From Alternaria dauci (lineage: Eukaryota > Ascomycota > Dothideomycetes > Pleosporales > Pleosporaceae): a DNA stretch of 64,000 nucleotides. The translations under genes were made by a program, and so were the position numbers. Positions 21,301 to 32,159 of this stretch are shown piece by piece. The stretch is taken from assembly GCF_042100115.1 (NCBI RefSeq), contig NC_091275.1, positions 620,001 to 684,000 of the forward strand, read 5' to 3'. Numbering within the stretch: position 1 is the stretch's first letter; every line of letters begins with the position of its first letter. A model generated the notes under the pieces. It was given only the letters and a program-made list of their open reading frames with translations. It did no database searches and had not been told where the DNA came from.

Positions 21301-21760
21301 CCAGTAGACCGGAGGGCCGAGTGGCCTGAGTGCTCGATATCGAATATCCTGACATCATCTGTTGCGCTGACAATAGTGCGGTCGTTCGAGTAGGGCATGA
21401 ACTTGACAGAGAAGATGTTGGACCGGTGTCCCGTCTCGATGGAGGTAGTGAGGTTGAACTGCGAGGTGGACGATTCGGGGTGGTACGAGTGGATGTTGAT
21501 GCGATGGTCGTCGGAGCCGGAGGCGAGCAGGCGGCCTGAGGTTGACCAGCTGGCAGAGTCAGGTCGTGCTACTGGCGTTCACGTAGGGCAATGGCATACC
21601 TGAGAGCATTGACGCATCCGTTGTGGCCCTCTAGCTCGTTCACAATGTCAAGGTCGTCGATCCATTTGCGGTCACCGTATATCGACCGAATGTCGGAATA
21701 TCTTCTGGGCTGCTGTCCGACTTCGCGCTTGAGCAAGCGGTCGTAGACGGTGTACTTCAT
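18400..21760 (-). CDS. DCAF6-like WD40-repeat protein
   Basis: Exons (complement) are 21600..21760, 18923..21549 and 18400..18863, giving 1083 residues from ATG at 21760 (MKYTVYDRLLKREVG). N-terminal WD40 blades read ELEGHNGCVNALR, LLASGSDDHRINIHSY, then GHRSNIFSVKFMP and FLTCSNDGDVRQWDVR. A helical and disordered middle follows, with a nearly pure Asp/Glu tract, then C-terminal blades: YVVSGSDSGHVFIWDRKTAE and MAVSGIDHTIKIFSPD. The split propeller with a long insertion and the GHVFIWD...GIDHTIKIF ending resemble the DCAF6/NRIP and DCAF8 group, which act in animals as substrate receptors of CUL4-DDB1 ubiquitin ligase. A similar role here is inference. Introns are 50 and 59 nt. The acidic tract arises from a GTC/ATC-type triplet run on the plus strand near 19270-19340, a likely site of length variation. 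Confidence 0.88.
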
Positions 21761-22364
21761 CCTTGGCACGTTATAGGGCTCGCTAGAAGCGTGTACGAGT
21801 CTGGCGAGGATAGCTCGAGGAAGAGGCGGAGAGGCAAATGCTATGTGAAAGGCGACGCTTCCACAAACAGCTAGGCAAAGGCAAGGTGAGGCTGCGGGTT
21901 TCAGTCAGGTGGGACGATACGCAAGTGGAATGGCTGCTGTATGGGCATTGCGGCGCTCTGACAGTAAAGTTTGCTGCGTCGGCGCGCGTTTGCGTGTAGT
22001 CGGTGTTCGCGAGGGAATGACGAAAGGTGACTGGGCTGTCTCCACCACGCTTCGAAGCTCCTAGCTTCTTCCCCGCGGCCTCCCGCTGCCGATCCGCATC
22101 CCTCGCCTTCCACCCTGCATCGTCAATGAACCATTACCAGCTTGCGACATTTCCAGCAGTCTTCACAGCGGAGCACTACTCAGATGTCTACATGGACACT
22201 TGGACACGAAGAGCACTGTCAAGGAACAGATCAAGCAACACATGGCAGAAATCGCGCATACTAGCATGACATACAACTATGCATAGTGGTATCTAAAACA
22301 AACGTACGGAGTGACATGAGAAACGTAAACGTCCAAACAACTCTCCAATCCTCACATCTCAACT
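21761..22364. other. Spacer upstream of the WD40 gene
   Basis: About 600 bp between the WD40 start and the chitinase stop, both on the minus strand. It must contain the WD40 promoter and the chitinase 3' UTR. No supported gene is seen. Confidence 0.55.
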
Positions 22365-25300
22365 CTACAGAACAAGGATGGCACCAACAACACCAACAAC
22401 CATCATGAATCCAGCACCAGCACGGCTAGCAGCACCCGTAAACTCCGCTGGCATAGAAGGGTAAGCGGAACCAACACCGGTGCCGGTAGGCATAGGTGCG
22501 TAGCTGCTGGCAGACCCGGCAGGCACGTAAGGTGCACCTCCAGCGCTGACCGTTGGGTAAGGAGCGGGGGTGTACGTGGGAACGGCGACCTTGGAGAGCG
22601 TGGACGTGACGCGGACGGTGCTGGTAACCTCCTGCTCGACAGGCTTCTTGGGGTACTCGGAAGCGATGGGAGCGGATGGGTAGCCAGCAGCGGCAGAGGA
22701 AGAAGCTGGCTTGGGTGCCTCAGGCACGGCTGGATATTCGGCAGCCTTGGAGGCTTCAGGAACGGCAGGGTAAGCCGGCATGGACCCCTGAGGAGCAGAT
22801 GGGTACTCCGCAGCCTTGGAAGCTTCAGGGACGGATGGGTATTCAGCGGCCTTGGAGGAGTGGGGAGCGGCAGGGTACTCAGGCATCGATGCCTCAGGGA
22901 CGGCAGGGTATGCGGGCTTGTCAGAGGACACTGGCTTGGCAGGGTAGTCCGCTGGGTATGCGACTGAAGGAGCGGACGATGGATATGCGGGCATGTCGGT
23001 AGGCGTGACGATGGGCTTGGTAAGAGTCACGGTAAGAGTGCTGGCAGTGTAAACACTGGTAGTCCAACCCTCAGGTACCTCAGCCGAGCCGGTGGGCTTC
23101 GCGGTGCACTTGGTGCAGACAGTCGTCCAGTATGTAGTGGTGACGGTAGTCAGACCAGTGGGGCAGACGTCGACGTAGGTAGCTACAAGATGTTAGCGAA
23201 TGACCAGTGAATATTTGGGCTCTCTGTAAACTTACTGGTGATGACGGTGGCAGTAGTGGAGCCAGTAGGAACACTTGGGTACTCAGAGTACTCCGGCTTC
23301 TTCGTAACCGATGGAACGCTCTCGTAGCCGGTGCTGGAAACAGCATCGCTCTTGGAGCTCTCAGCGGGGTACTCGGGGTAGTCCACTCCGTTGCTCGCAG
23401 AGTAGGTCGACGTGGGATACACCGGGGTCGCAGTAGAGTAGACACCAGATGAGAAGACGACAGATGACATTGAGTAGACATCGCTGGAGCTAGCGCCAGT
23501 GGAGTATGCAACGCTCGAGGTGCTGCAAGAGGTCGAAGAGACACCTTCAGGGGTAGTCGCGGAGACAGTATCGGTGGGGTAGATGTCGCCTGGGGTAGTC
23601 GCAGAGATAGTGTCAGTCGGATAGATGTCGCTGGAGCTTGAGGCTGACGAGTAAATTCCACTGAAGGTAGAGGTCTCGCTTGGGAACGGAATGTAGACAG
23701 AGCTGCTAAGAGTCTCAGACGCGGAGATTGTGGCAACCGATGACGACTCGATATAGGTGCTGCTAACAGTCTCGATAGAGCTCGGGGTCTCAGTCGGGTA
23801 AGGCACGTAGACCGAGCTACCCTCCTTTGTGATAGAGATGGTGTCAATGGAAGACGACTCAATGATAGAGCTGCTGATGGTCTCAACAGAGCTGGCGGTC
23901 TCCGTTGGGTAAGGCACGTAGGCTGACTCGCTGCTAGAGACAGACGCGGAGATTGTTGCAATGGAAGATGGCTCGATCATGGTGCTGCTGACTGTCTCGG
24001 CGGAGCTGGCGCTCTTGGTAGAGACAGTCACGTAGGCTGAGCTGCTGCTGCTAGAAATCGAGCTGGAGGTGTCGTATACAGATGAAGAAGCCGCGCTCGA
24101 TGTAGCGTAAGCGGAAGATGAGATCTTGCTGCTGGTGATCATGGTGCTGGGGGTAGGAGTGCTGGAAGAGATCTTGCTGCTCGAGACGAGAGTGGAGGAC
24201 GAGACCTTGGTAGACGAGACCTTAGTGGACGAGGTCTTGGTAGAAGTAATAGGGGTGCTGGAGGACATCTTGGTGGATGAGGTCTTGGTAGAAGTAATAG
24301 GGGTGCTGGAGGACATCTTGGTGGATGAGGTCTTGGTTGAGATTGTTGAAGACCTGGTGCTGGAAGAAACGACAGGGTGGTATTTCTCAGAGAAGGTACC
24401 CTCGACTGCGTACTTCATCCAGGTACCGTAGGACTGACCGTACGTCGGGTTCCTCACTGAAACGGAAGCCTCCCAGAGCATTACACCGCCAAAGTTGGTG
24501 TTACCCTTGTACTTTGCAATCAAGATGTTCGCATCTTCAGGCTTGAGGTAGTCCTCCTTGTGGGTAGGGAGACCATCCTCACCTGCGGCCAGTCCAATGT
24601 AAAACTTGAGGTTGGGGTTCGCAGAGGCCCTGATCTCGGCGATCCATTTGTCAAAGGTGAAGGTGCTAGTTTTCTTGTCCTTGATATCCTGGACGGCTTG
24701 GGCGGCGGAGCAGATCCGAGTGTTGTAGAACTGAGTGAAGATAAAGTCGAAGGGAACGACCTTGAGGATTGGTGAGATCCTGACATCTGGGACGATGCAC
24801 TGGGGAGCGGCAGAGAGAAGCATCTTCGAGTTGCTCTTGACGTACTTGCCAAAGACGTCGTAGTTCTTGTAGATGTACTCATCTGAGGGCATGTCGTAGG
24901 TTTGTGCTTCGAGATCGAGGTCAAAACCGTCAACGACCGCATCGCCGAAAGGACGAGGTCTGCCGGCTGCCTTCCAGGCAGCGGTGGGAGGGCCATAGGC
25001 TTTGATCAGGAACTCTGCGGTCCACTGAGCGACTTCAGGGGATGGCAGATAGTAGTTCGTGGGCCAACCACCACCGAGAGAGAGCATGACCTTCTTGCCG
25101 CTCTTCTGGCAAGCAGTGATAGCTTCTCCGATGCCAGGGCATGAGCTGTAAAGCTTGCTATCCTGCTTCAAGACTGGGTCGTAGTATACTTCGCTACCGC
25201 ACGCGTTGGCATGGTTGCTTCCTGGGTAAGAGCCTACTACCGAAGGGAATGCGTTGATGACTGTAGTTTAATACTATTAGTATTGTTTACCAGTCGATAG

Positions 25301-25521
25301 AAGAACTCTGATCCACTAAGCAAGAGTTATCATCACTTACAGCCAATGTTGACAATATCGATGTTAGGATCAGCGCAGACTTCGGACAGTGGAATCTGAG
25401 CGTTTCCTTGTCCCCAGTACATGGCAATGTTTGTTTTAGCGCCATTGTTGAAAGCCGCAGAGACACCAGAGGCAAGAAGCCCAGCTGCAAAAGCAGCGCG
25501 AGTGAAGGTTGAGGGAGACAT
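22365..25521 (-). CDS. GPI-anchored class III GH18 chitinase with long repetitive stalk
   Basis: Hydrolyses beta-1,4 bonds in chitin; probably cell-wall-bound and used in wall remodelling. Exons (complement) are 25341..25521, 23236..25260 and 22365..23182, giving 1007 residues. The signal peptide is residues 1 to about 22. The GH18 domain spans about 25-330, with YWGQGN, MLSLGGGW and the catalytic DGFDLDLE motif at 171-178, Glu178 being the proton donor. A Ser/Thr-rich stalk follows, including two identical 48-nt repeats. Next come a Cys-containing YVDVCPTGLTTVTTTYWTTV segment, as in many fungal GPI proteins, and a Pro/Tyr-rich zone with variants of EYPSVPEASKAA. The tail (EFTGAASRAGAGF then MMVVGVVGAILVL) fits a GPI signal. 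Introns are 80 and 53 nt. Compared with yeast Cts1 and typical fungal class III enzymes, the stalk is long and there is no CBM19 that I can see. Confidence 0.93.
24231..24326 (-). repeat. Two tandem 48-nt coding repeats in the chitinase stalk
   Basis: Two adjacent 48-nt units, identical as read, encode the 16-residue unit TSSTKMSSSTPITSTK; a partial third unit follows at 24327. Identity at DNA level points to recent duplication and likely length variation between strains. Confidence 0.85.
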
Positions 25522-27450
25522 GATTATAGGATTAACAGTACAAGCAACGATATGCAATTTTCAATGATAGGACGGCCGGTGGCCAGTAAAGATCGTGATG
25601 AGCGGACTCAACGAAAGGACGCAAGCAAAAATGCTGCAATTAGGATGTAGTCTCGAAAGAGTGACTTGACGACGGACTGGAAAGCAGTGCGACTGACGAC
25701 GAGAAAAGAAGACATGGGAGATTGCGCTATATCTAGTCTTGGCCCGCAAGGCTGTACCTGCATGAGTGAGATGGGACGGACGCCGGCTGTGCCGTTTAGC
25801 AGCATGAAGCCATCGTACAGAATGAGACGGTATCGTGTAGCTGCAGGAACAGGACGACGGGTCCCGAAGTTCCATGCCATTGGCAGAGGTACCTGAATCC
25901 TAACCGCTTCCGGTCTGAGTATGGTAGGGCGTCCAACTGTACCTGCGCCTGGGCGAGCGCTAAGCATAAACATGGCTTTTAAAACGCTTCCATGTGACGC
26001 CTTACCCTAGCTTCAAGACCGGTGAATGGGCCGTGTCTAAGTGTCGATAGCATCAATCTCGGTTAAATCGTAGAGAGGGTTCCTTTGAGCGTCAGCAAGA
26101 GGAAGGAGGGTAAGTGATGCCTGGAGGCACGGCTCAAGACGGTCAGTCGGTCCAGCGTCCCGGTGGCGTGGTTGTTTATCGTTCCATCATACAGGCTGGC
26201 ACATGAAGCCAACAACCTTTGCCTCGTGGTGATATCACATCTTGCGGTAGATCGGCAGTGCCGGTTGAGTTGACTAGAGAACGGTATGGTACCACAACGA
26301 CCTCCTGAATATGCAGTTGGCACAATGTAAGCACCGGGTACTTGGGTGGCTGCCTGCAGGAATCTTCTCGTGGCGGCATGAGTGCAGTGGTTTCATCCCG
26401 ATGGGGAAACGGGTCCGAGGAAAATGGTGTTGGTTGTGATTGAAAAGGTGTCGGCTACGGGCCAAACGATGGTTAAGTCAGGGGCACCGAGCGTTAACCA
26501 TGCCCTATCGAGACAGGCCCTTTCAGCCCTGTCAGAATCGCATCCTTCACCGAGCGTCTCTTCCTTCGTCCGCCTCTCGTCTGGCAAGGGCACCAGATGA
26601 CACAAATACACGATATGCTCGAGCGCTCTAGCCCTGCTGCTCCAGGCGATCCCTTCGAATATCGTATTGAATGCCTGACGTTCCTTTGCCGTCTACTGTG
26701 CCAGCCAAGACTGACGACAGGTTATTCTTGGTGGAGACGGGTGGTGGGTCTAGCCTCGGACTAGATTTTCCCGCGGGAGATTCGCGACAAACGCTACCCA
26801 TCGAATTCGCGAGAACGACACGTCCGAGAGGCTAGCACACGCGCTGCTATGGGACCCATGGTTTGAGGACAACGGGAGCTATCGAAAGCGCAGAGCAACG
26901 ACAACTGTAACGTGAAGACTTGTCGTGCTCTGACTCATCTGCAGTGCCGACGTTCCGTCATCATGAGTCTGCACCCTCGGAGGATGTAACCTCAAGGCGA
27001 GCACATCTCCGCAGACTGCCGGTCGAGGAGGCTGGAGTTAGAGTGCGTGCATATTGCATTGAGTGTGTCTTTGTGCGCTCTTGCGTAAATATGATACATG
27101 CTGCGAGCAGTCCAGGGACTGCGGTGGGTTGCGCAATCGGTGCGAGCCCTGGAGATGATGTGCAGACCCGTAGTGGGTGCTGGTGCAAATCATAAGCCGG
27201 CGTTCGCCGATCCTTACCTAGATGTCAAGATACGACCACACGGGCAAACTCTTTACGAGCTTAAGTGGACTTCACATCGCCTTTGAACACGCTAATCTAA
27301 TGAGTTTGGTGGTATTAACTTTGCATATCTATTAGTTCTAGTCATGAACAAGAAAAGTCGTGGGTCTCCTACGCGCTCTCCCAATCTGTGCCTCAACAGC
27401 ACCCATTCTCCACCAGCCAGCAGTTGACAGCTCTACACTTGTTATATCCC
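25522..27450. other. Intergenic region, no supported gene
   Basis: About 1.9 kb holding the chitinase upstream region and the 3' flank of the MFS gene that ends at 27451. A 121-codon frame with an ATG at 25973 (minus strand, ending at 25608) has no recognisable domain and was not called. Other frames are short. Confidence 0.55.
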
Positions 27451-29160
27451 TCATACGACGACAGCAAAGCGACTCCGCTGTCGCAACGTCTTGCCAAACC
27501 TGTACAGCGCAAATATGCCCAGCGAGCACAGCACCATACACCCTGCCAGCAAACTCACACCACCATCGATCCCAATACCCTGGAACATGGGCCTTGCGAA
27601 TAGGATCGCCGCAAACGCAAACGCGCTTCTGCTCAGACTGTTGGCGCTGAAGATGCTGGCTGCGTATGTCGGGTAAATGTTGGGAATGTAGAGCAGGACA
27701 CTCTGGGCGATGAAGTAAATGCCAAAACATGTAAGACTGAGGCCAATGGTAGGCACCATCCAATGGACTGAGGGTCTGGAAGCCCATGCAAAGATGAACA
27801 GGCCCACTGCGATGAGGGGACTGGCCACCATACCGGGCCAAAGATGGTTCTCGAGTTCGCCGAACGTCCCATTCATAAGGCGTGGGAAAACGCGGTATTT
27901 GAGGTATAGCACGTGAGCGGCAAAGGCGGAAAGACAGGCTGGAAGGATGCAGAGGAAGATGAGGCCTGTGGACTCGGCGTTGAATCCGTAGTAGACGGGA
28001 TACACGAGAGGTAAAGACTAAGATGGACGTGTCAGCAGTGTTGTCTGTGGTCTGACCAAGGCGGGTACTCACCTCGAAGAACGAGTAGTAGATGCCGTAG
28101 CATAAGCCCATGTACACCGTGGTGAACAAGATAGCAGGATCAAGGGCGTTAATCTCCCAGGGCTTGACAAGCGCGTCGAACAGTAAGCTGCTAACTTTCA
28201 TGTCCCTCTGCTTTCGCTCCGAGGCTGACATCAGTTCTTGGTTTCCGGTATCCTCTCGCATGCGCTTTGCTTTGTAGTACAGGATGGTGGGCCCGGAGCT
28301 CTCTGGCAAGATCAATAGTATGGCGAGGTATACGGGACCGGCAATGATGAGCAGCTCCCAGCTAGAGAAGCGCCAGCCCAAGTCCTTGACAGCATATGAA
28401 GATAGAGTCGGGCCTAGCGCTGGTCCCAAGGTTGCGACGGCAGCCCATAGGGCGACAGCGAATGGGAACTCGGCCATGGTCCAGATGTCGCCGAGAGACG
28501 CACCAGCAGTGGCGAGACAGGGTGAGGCCATGACTAAACGTGAAGTGCAAAGTCAGTATGTTTTTCACAAGCAACTCGAAAGGAGTCTTGCTTACATCCC
28601 AAGAGGAAACGCAGTATCATCAGACCAGCGAAGTTGTCCACCAGCGCGGTTGGTATGCACAAGATGATGAAGAAGAAACCAGATATCGCATACGGAGGGT
28701 TCCTGCCTATAGCCGGTACTTCGGATAGCGGCGAGAAGAGCAGACATCCGATACCATAGCCCAGCACGTAGAGCGCAATGCCCAGCGAGGCAGAAACATG
28801 GCTGACATCGAACTTGTCCATGACAGCTTGTTGTGAGGACGTGTATATCGAGGAGCCGACGTACACGGCGAAGGTGTAGACGCAGAGTAGGACAGTCACA
28901 AGTATCTTGTGGGATTGAGGCCAGTTCTGAGGATTGCTTGGGTCGTTCGGTCCACTCCAATCGACAAGCGTGGTCTGATGCTGCTTAAGCTCTGCTCCAA
29001 CAGCCGCATCTGTGACGACCTCTTCTTTTGGGAAGGGAAGATCGTCGGTAGATGATGAAGCAGATATTGGCTTTGCCGTTGTGCGGGCATAATCGAATTT
29101 GCGATGCTTGATGTAATGAGCTAGGGTCCCAACGCTAGAATGTTTGAAGAGGTATGACAT
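27451..29160 (-). CDS. Major facilitator superfamily transporter (DHA1, polyamine/drug type), three exons
   Basis: Predicted 12-helix proton antiporter of the plasma membrane; substrate unknown, with polyamines or drugs known for relatives. Exons (complement) are 28596..29160, 28073..28533 and 27451..28017, giving 530 residues from ATG at 29160. The N-terminal cytosolic segment ends in NDPSNPQNWPQSHK, the usual DP-NPxNW signature before helix 1. Helix 4-5 features LGFMASPCLATAGASLGD arise across intron 1, and the YAVKDLGWRFSSWELL/LPESSGPTILYYKAKR stretch is typical of the Tpo1/Flu1-like group at the end of the first half. The second half carries YPVYYGFNAESTGL and FAAILFARPMFQGIGIDGG. Introns are 62 and 55 nt with good branch sites. 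No biosynthetic genes surround it, so it is probably a stand-alone transporter. Confidence 0.9.
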
Positions 29161-30417
29161 TTTGGCGATGTTATTGTAGAGTTTGTAGGATCGGAAGGAG
29201 ACACTAGAGGGGACAGAGAAGAGGTGTACAGCTAGTAGTCGCGACCCCGGAGTGTCAGACCAGGAAAAGACAAGAGGTCCCTAAGGGAATCGAGCTTGTA
29301 GGACAAATGGCTGAAACGTGGTGATGCTGTACTGGCACCGAGAGCCTCCTTGGGCTTATATCGTCCATCCGGGCTATCACATTAACTCCATGTCTTACAT
29401 GCCTTGTCCGAAGGTTTGTCAGACTCCGTTGCCCATCAAGAAGGTGTGGCTCTTGGCACAAGAAAACAACAAAGTCCCACAATATGTCAGCGGAGTCAGA
29501 GACGGATATGCCATGCTGTTCGCGAATGTCTCCGGTAGCTCCTGAAGCAGTCCCACTCCACATGGGTAAGTCTTACCCTCCATAACGTACCGGTAGGTTA
29601 TAGGACAGAATGCAGGGAGTCCTTGTCCGACCCAATATTCTCAGTGTTGCGACTCGTCCACTTCTCTTCTGACAGTAGTTCAACGAGTGTGCGTGTGGTA
29701 TTAGCGGAGTAAGCGGACATAAAACGTGATCGGATGTAAGATCTGATGATTCACCAGCCAATGACTGCAACATGTGTATGGCAAGTAGATAGCAGCCTCT
29801 CGTCCTAGCGGACGGACGTGCGGAGAGGTCCGAGATGTGTTTGTTTGGTACGTAGGATCGGTGTGATACAAGCCAGATAAGCCAATGCATTACACGAAGA
29901 GGGTACCCCACCGACGAGTCCCTAGGCTATCCGGTCGCGATGCTTGTGCAAAAGCAACGCGAAGGCGCAATCAGCACTCGAGAGATCGCCAAAGCATGTT
30001 TGGTAAAGTGTTAGTGTGAACGTTTTGGCGATGATCTTTCGGACGAAAAATGTCGAAGGTATTCGTCGAAGTCACAGAAAGTCTCCGACATTTGTAAGTT
30101 GGTCCCGTGTGCTGTGTGTGCAAATAATCGGCGCCAGTGCGGCTGACAAAAAAAAAGGCTGAACCATCGAATGTCGCCATGTGAGGTGGCTGTCTGCAGT
30201 TTCTCCTATTCGTCGAAAAGCCAGATTCCGTCTAAATGATGTAAGCAACGAGGCGTCTTATCGTAGACTCACACATGCATAAACTTTATACGCTAGAACA
30301 ACCCTACTATGCTTGCTCTTGAAGTGATAACCCAGTTACATTTACCTTGAGCAGAGCTATTGATTGGGGTGCTTATGTGATGACGATCGACGGTTTTACT
30401 AAGCAGTATCGCCTATA
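29161..30417. other. Intergenic region between the MFS gene and the fold-back element
   Basis: About 1.26 kb of ordinary composition that includes the MFS promoter. No frame with a recognisable domain is seen. Bases 30416-30417 (TA) form the left target-site copy of the neighbouring element. Confidence 0.55.
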
Positions 30418-31117
30418 CAGTGCCCGTGCGCGTGACGAGCCACTTCGCGTGACGAGCCACTTCACGTAACGAGCTACTTTTTACATATAAATCTCTAATA
30501 TTAAAGTAGGTATAACTTCTCTAGTATTTAGTATTTTAAAAAAACTTCTAATACTAAAGTTATAGAGAAATATAAGCTCTATAAATCTAGAGTTTTGCTT
30601 TTTTAAATTTCTATAATATAAGCTTTTTTTCCTAAAAAGTCTAAAATTAAGTACTTTAATATTACTACTTCTAAAGTCTATAAAGTAAAGCTTTAATTTC
30701 TCTTTAACTTTGGTGTTAGAGATTTTTAAAAAAATTAAGTATTAGAGAAGTTATTAAAGATTTTAAATCTTTTACTTTTAAAGAAACGTGTTTTCTTAAT
30801 AACTTCTTTAATACTTAATTTTTTAAAAAATCTCTAATGCTAAAGCTAAAGAGAAATTAAGGCTTTACGTTATAGACTTTAGAAGTAGCTATATTAAAGT
30901 ACTTATTTTTAGACTTCTTCAAAAAAAAAGCTTATATTATAGAAATTTAAAAAAGTAAAATTCTAGATTTATAGAACTTATATATCTCTATAACTTTAGT
31001 ATTAGAAGTTTTTTAAAATACTAAGTATTAGAGAAGTTATACCTACTTTAATATTAGAGATTTATATATAAAAAGTAGCTCGTTACGCGAACTAGCTCGT
31101 TACGCGCACAGGCACTG
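30418..31117. mobile_element. 700-bp AT-rich fold-back element (MITE-like) flanked by TA
   Basis: The element begins CAGTGCCCGTGCGCG and ends with the inverse (CGCGCACAGGCACTG). Both ends are directly flanked by TA (30416-30417 and 31118-31119), as left by Tc1/mariner-type transposases, and CAGT ends are common in the pogo/Fot1 branch. The left arm (30418-30757, 340 bp) and right arm (30796-31117, 322 bp) are inverted copies of each other, roughly 90% identical by eye, around a 38-bp loop. Outside the GC-rich tips the arms are almost only A and T, unlike the surrounding roughly 50% GC DNA. No transposase frame is present, so it is non-autonomous. The AT bias may reflect repeat-induced point mutation, but it could be an original property of the family. 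Confidence 0.85.
30427..30478. repeat. Subterminal 17-bp tandem repeats of the fold-back element (left end)
   Basis: Three consecutive 17-bp units of the type GCGTGACGAGCCACTTC; the third is changed to ACGTAACGAGCTACTTT. The right end (about 31077-31108) carries only two units in inverse orientation. Subterminal repeats like these are often transposase-binding sites; that role is inferred. Confidence 0.7.
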
Positions 31118-32159
31118 TAGACTAGCGCCTCGGCTACTCGAGGTTCTGACATGTCTGGGACGATGAGGCGTGGAGCAAAGAAGCCATCCAATTTGTGGAT
31201 CTTCTTTTTCGGAGGCAGGAGGCTTGCTCCTGTTAGAGGGCGTAGGCCTTGAGCACGGAACTAACGGTACGGCCAACAGCCGCGTTTTGCCTGTCTCTCT
31301 TCGTTCTGTATGCAAAGTCGATGCAATCGTGATTGGGCGCGAGCCTGAGCCTCCCGCACAGCCGCCAGTTGCAGCGCCGTCCACCACTGTACTTTCTCCG
31401 CCCATCTTCTCTTTACCAGCACTTTTGATCTTACAGACTGTACTAACAACCAACATCGCGAGCCAAATCTTCAGACATGACTGGGCGGACCCGCTCACGG
31501 TGCAGCCGGAACAGAATCGTCGCGCCGTCCTCTACACACGCACAACATTGCGCAGCGTGCGCTTTACTTGACCATCGGCATATAGTCGAACATTTTCTCA
31601 ATCCAAGTCTACGAGCGCCAAAATACTCACAACTATGGTCTTTGTATTACAGCTTACGCATTAGGCTTGCATTGTTCTGGCTCGTGTGATTGTAGCAGTT
31701 GCACAGCCTCATTGTTGATCCTTTCCATCTAGACTAACCAATCCTATTCTGAACAGCCATTGGTTTCCACCAGAAGCCAAGTATATGCGTGTGTGGCGCG
31801 CGTAAGGCTGATTTGTGCTGGAGCTGAAGACGCGGGGTTCCAAGGCAGACGCGCAGATTAACGCATCGAGCGCGCAGTCTGGTTAGTAGCAGCCCAAACC
31901 ACGTTAACTTCTTCATCAACACGATCTCCATTAAAATCTACTTCTCGCAATTGTAAATTCCTGACTCCGCTCGATCGCAAGCATACTCGACAACGATCAT
32001 GGGTCTATAGAATACTACCAGTACGACAAATTTCTTCCAAAACCGACCCCATCAGAAGCCCGAACTGTAGAGGCACGACTATCTCCAACGCCACTGCCCC
32101 CATAGCATCATCCAGCTACTCATCTAGCTTACACAGGGCCAATTCTTTTCAGTCACAAG
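31118..32159. other. Intergenic region downstream of the fold-back element
   Basis: About 1.04 kb leading to the large gene at 32160. Overlapping frames near 31100-31571 on both strands have no ATG at their starts and no domain. The last 250 bp may be the promoter and leader of the next gene. Nothing else is seen. Confidence 0.5.

Noticed and set aside
25608..25973. 121-codon minus-strand frame with an ATG upstream of the chitinase
   Set aside because: No recognisable domain and no signal of splicing to the chitinase; conservation data would be needed.
31100..31571. Overlapping frames on both strands next to the fold-back element
   Set aside because: No ATG at their starts, mutually overlapping, no domain, and no similarity to a transposase.
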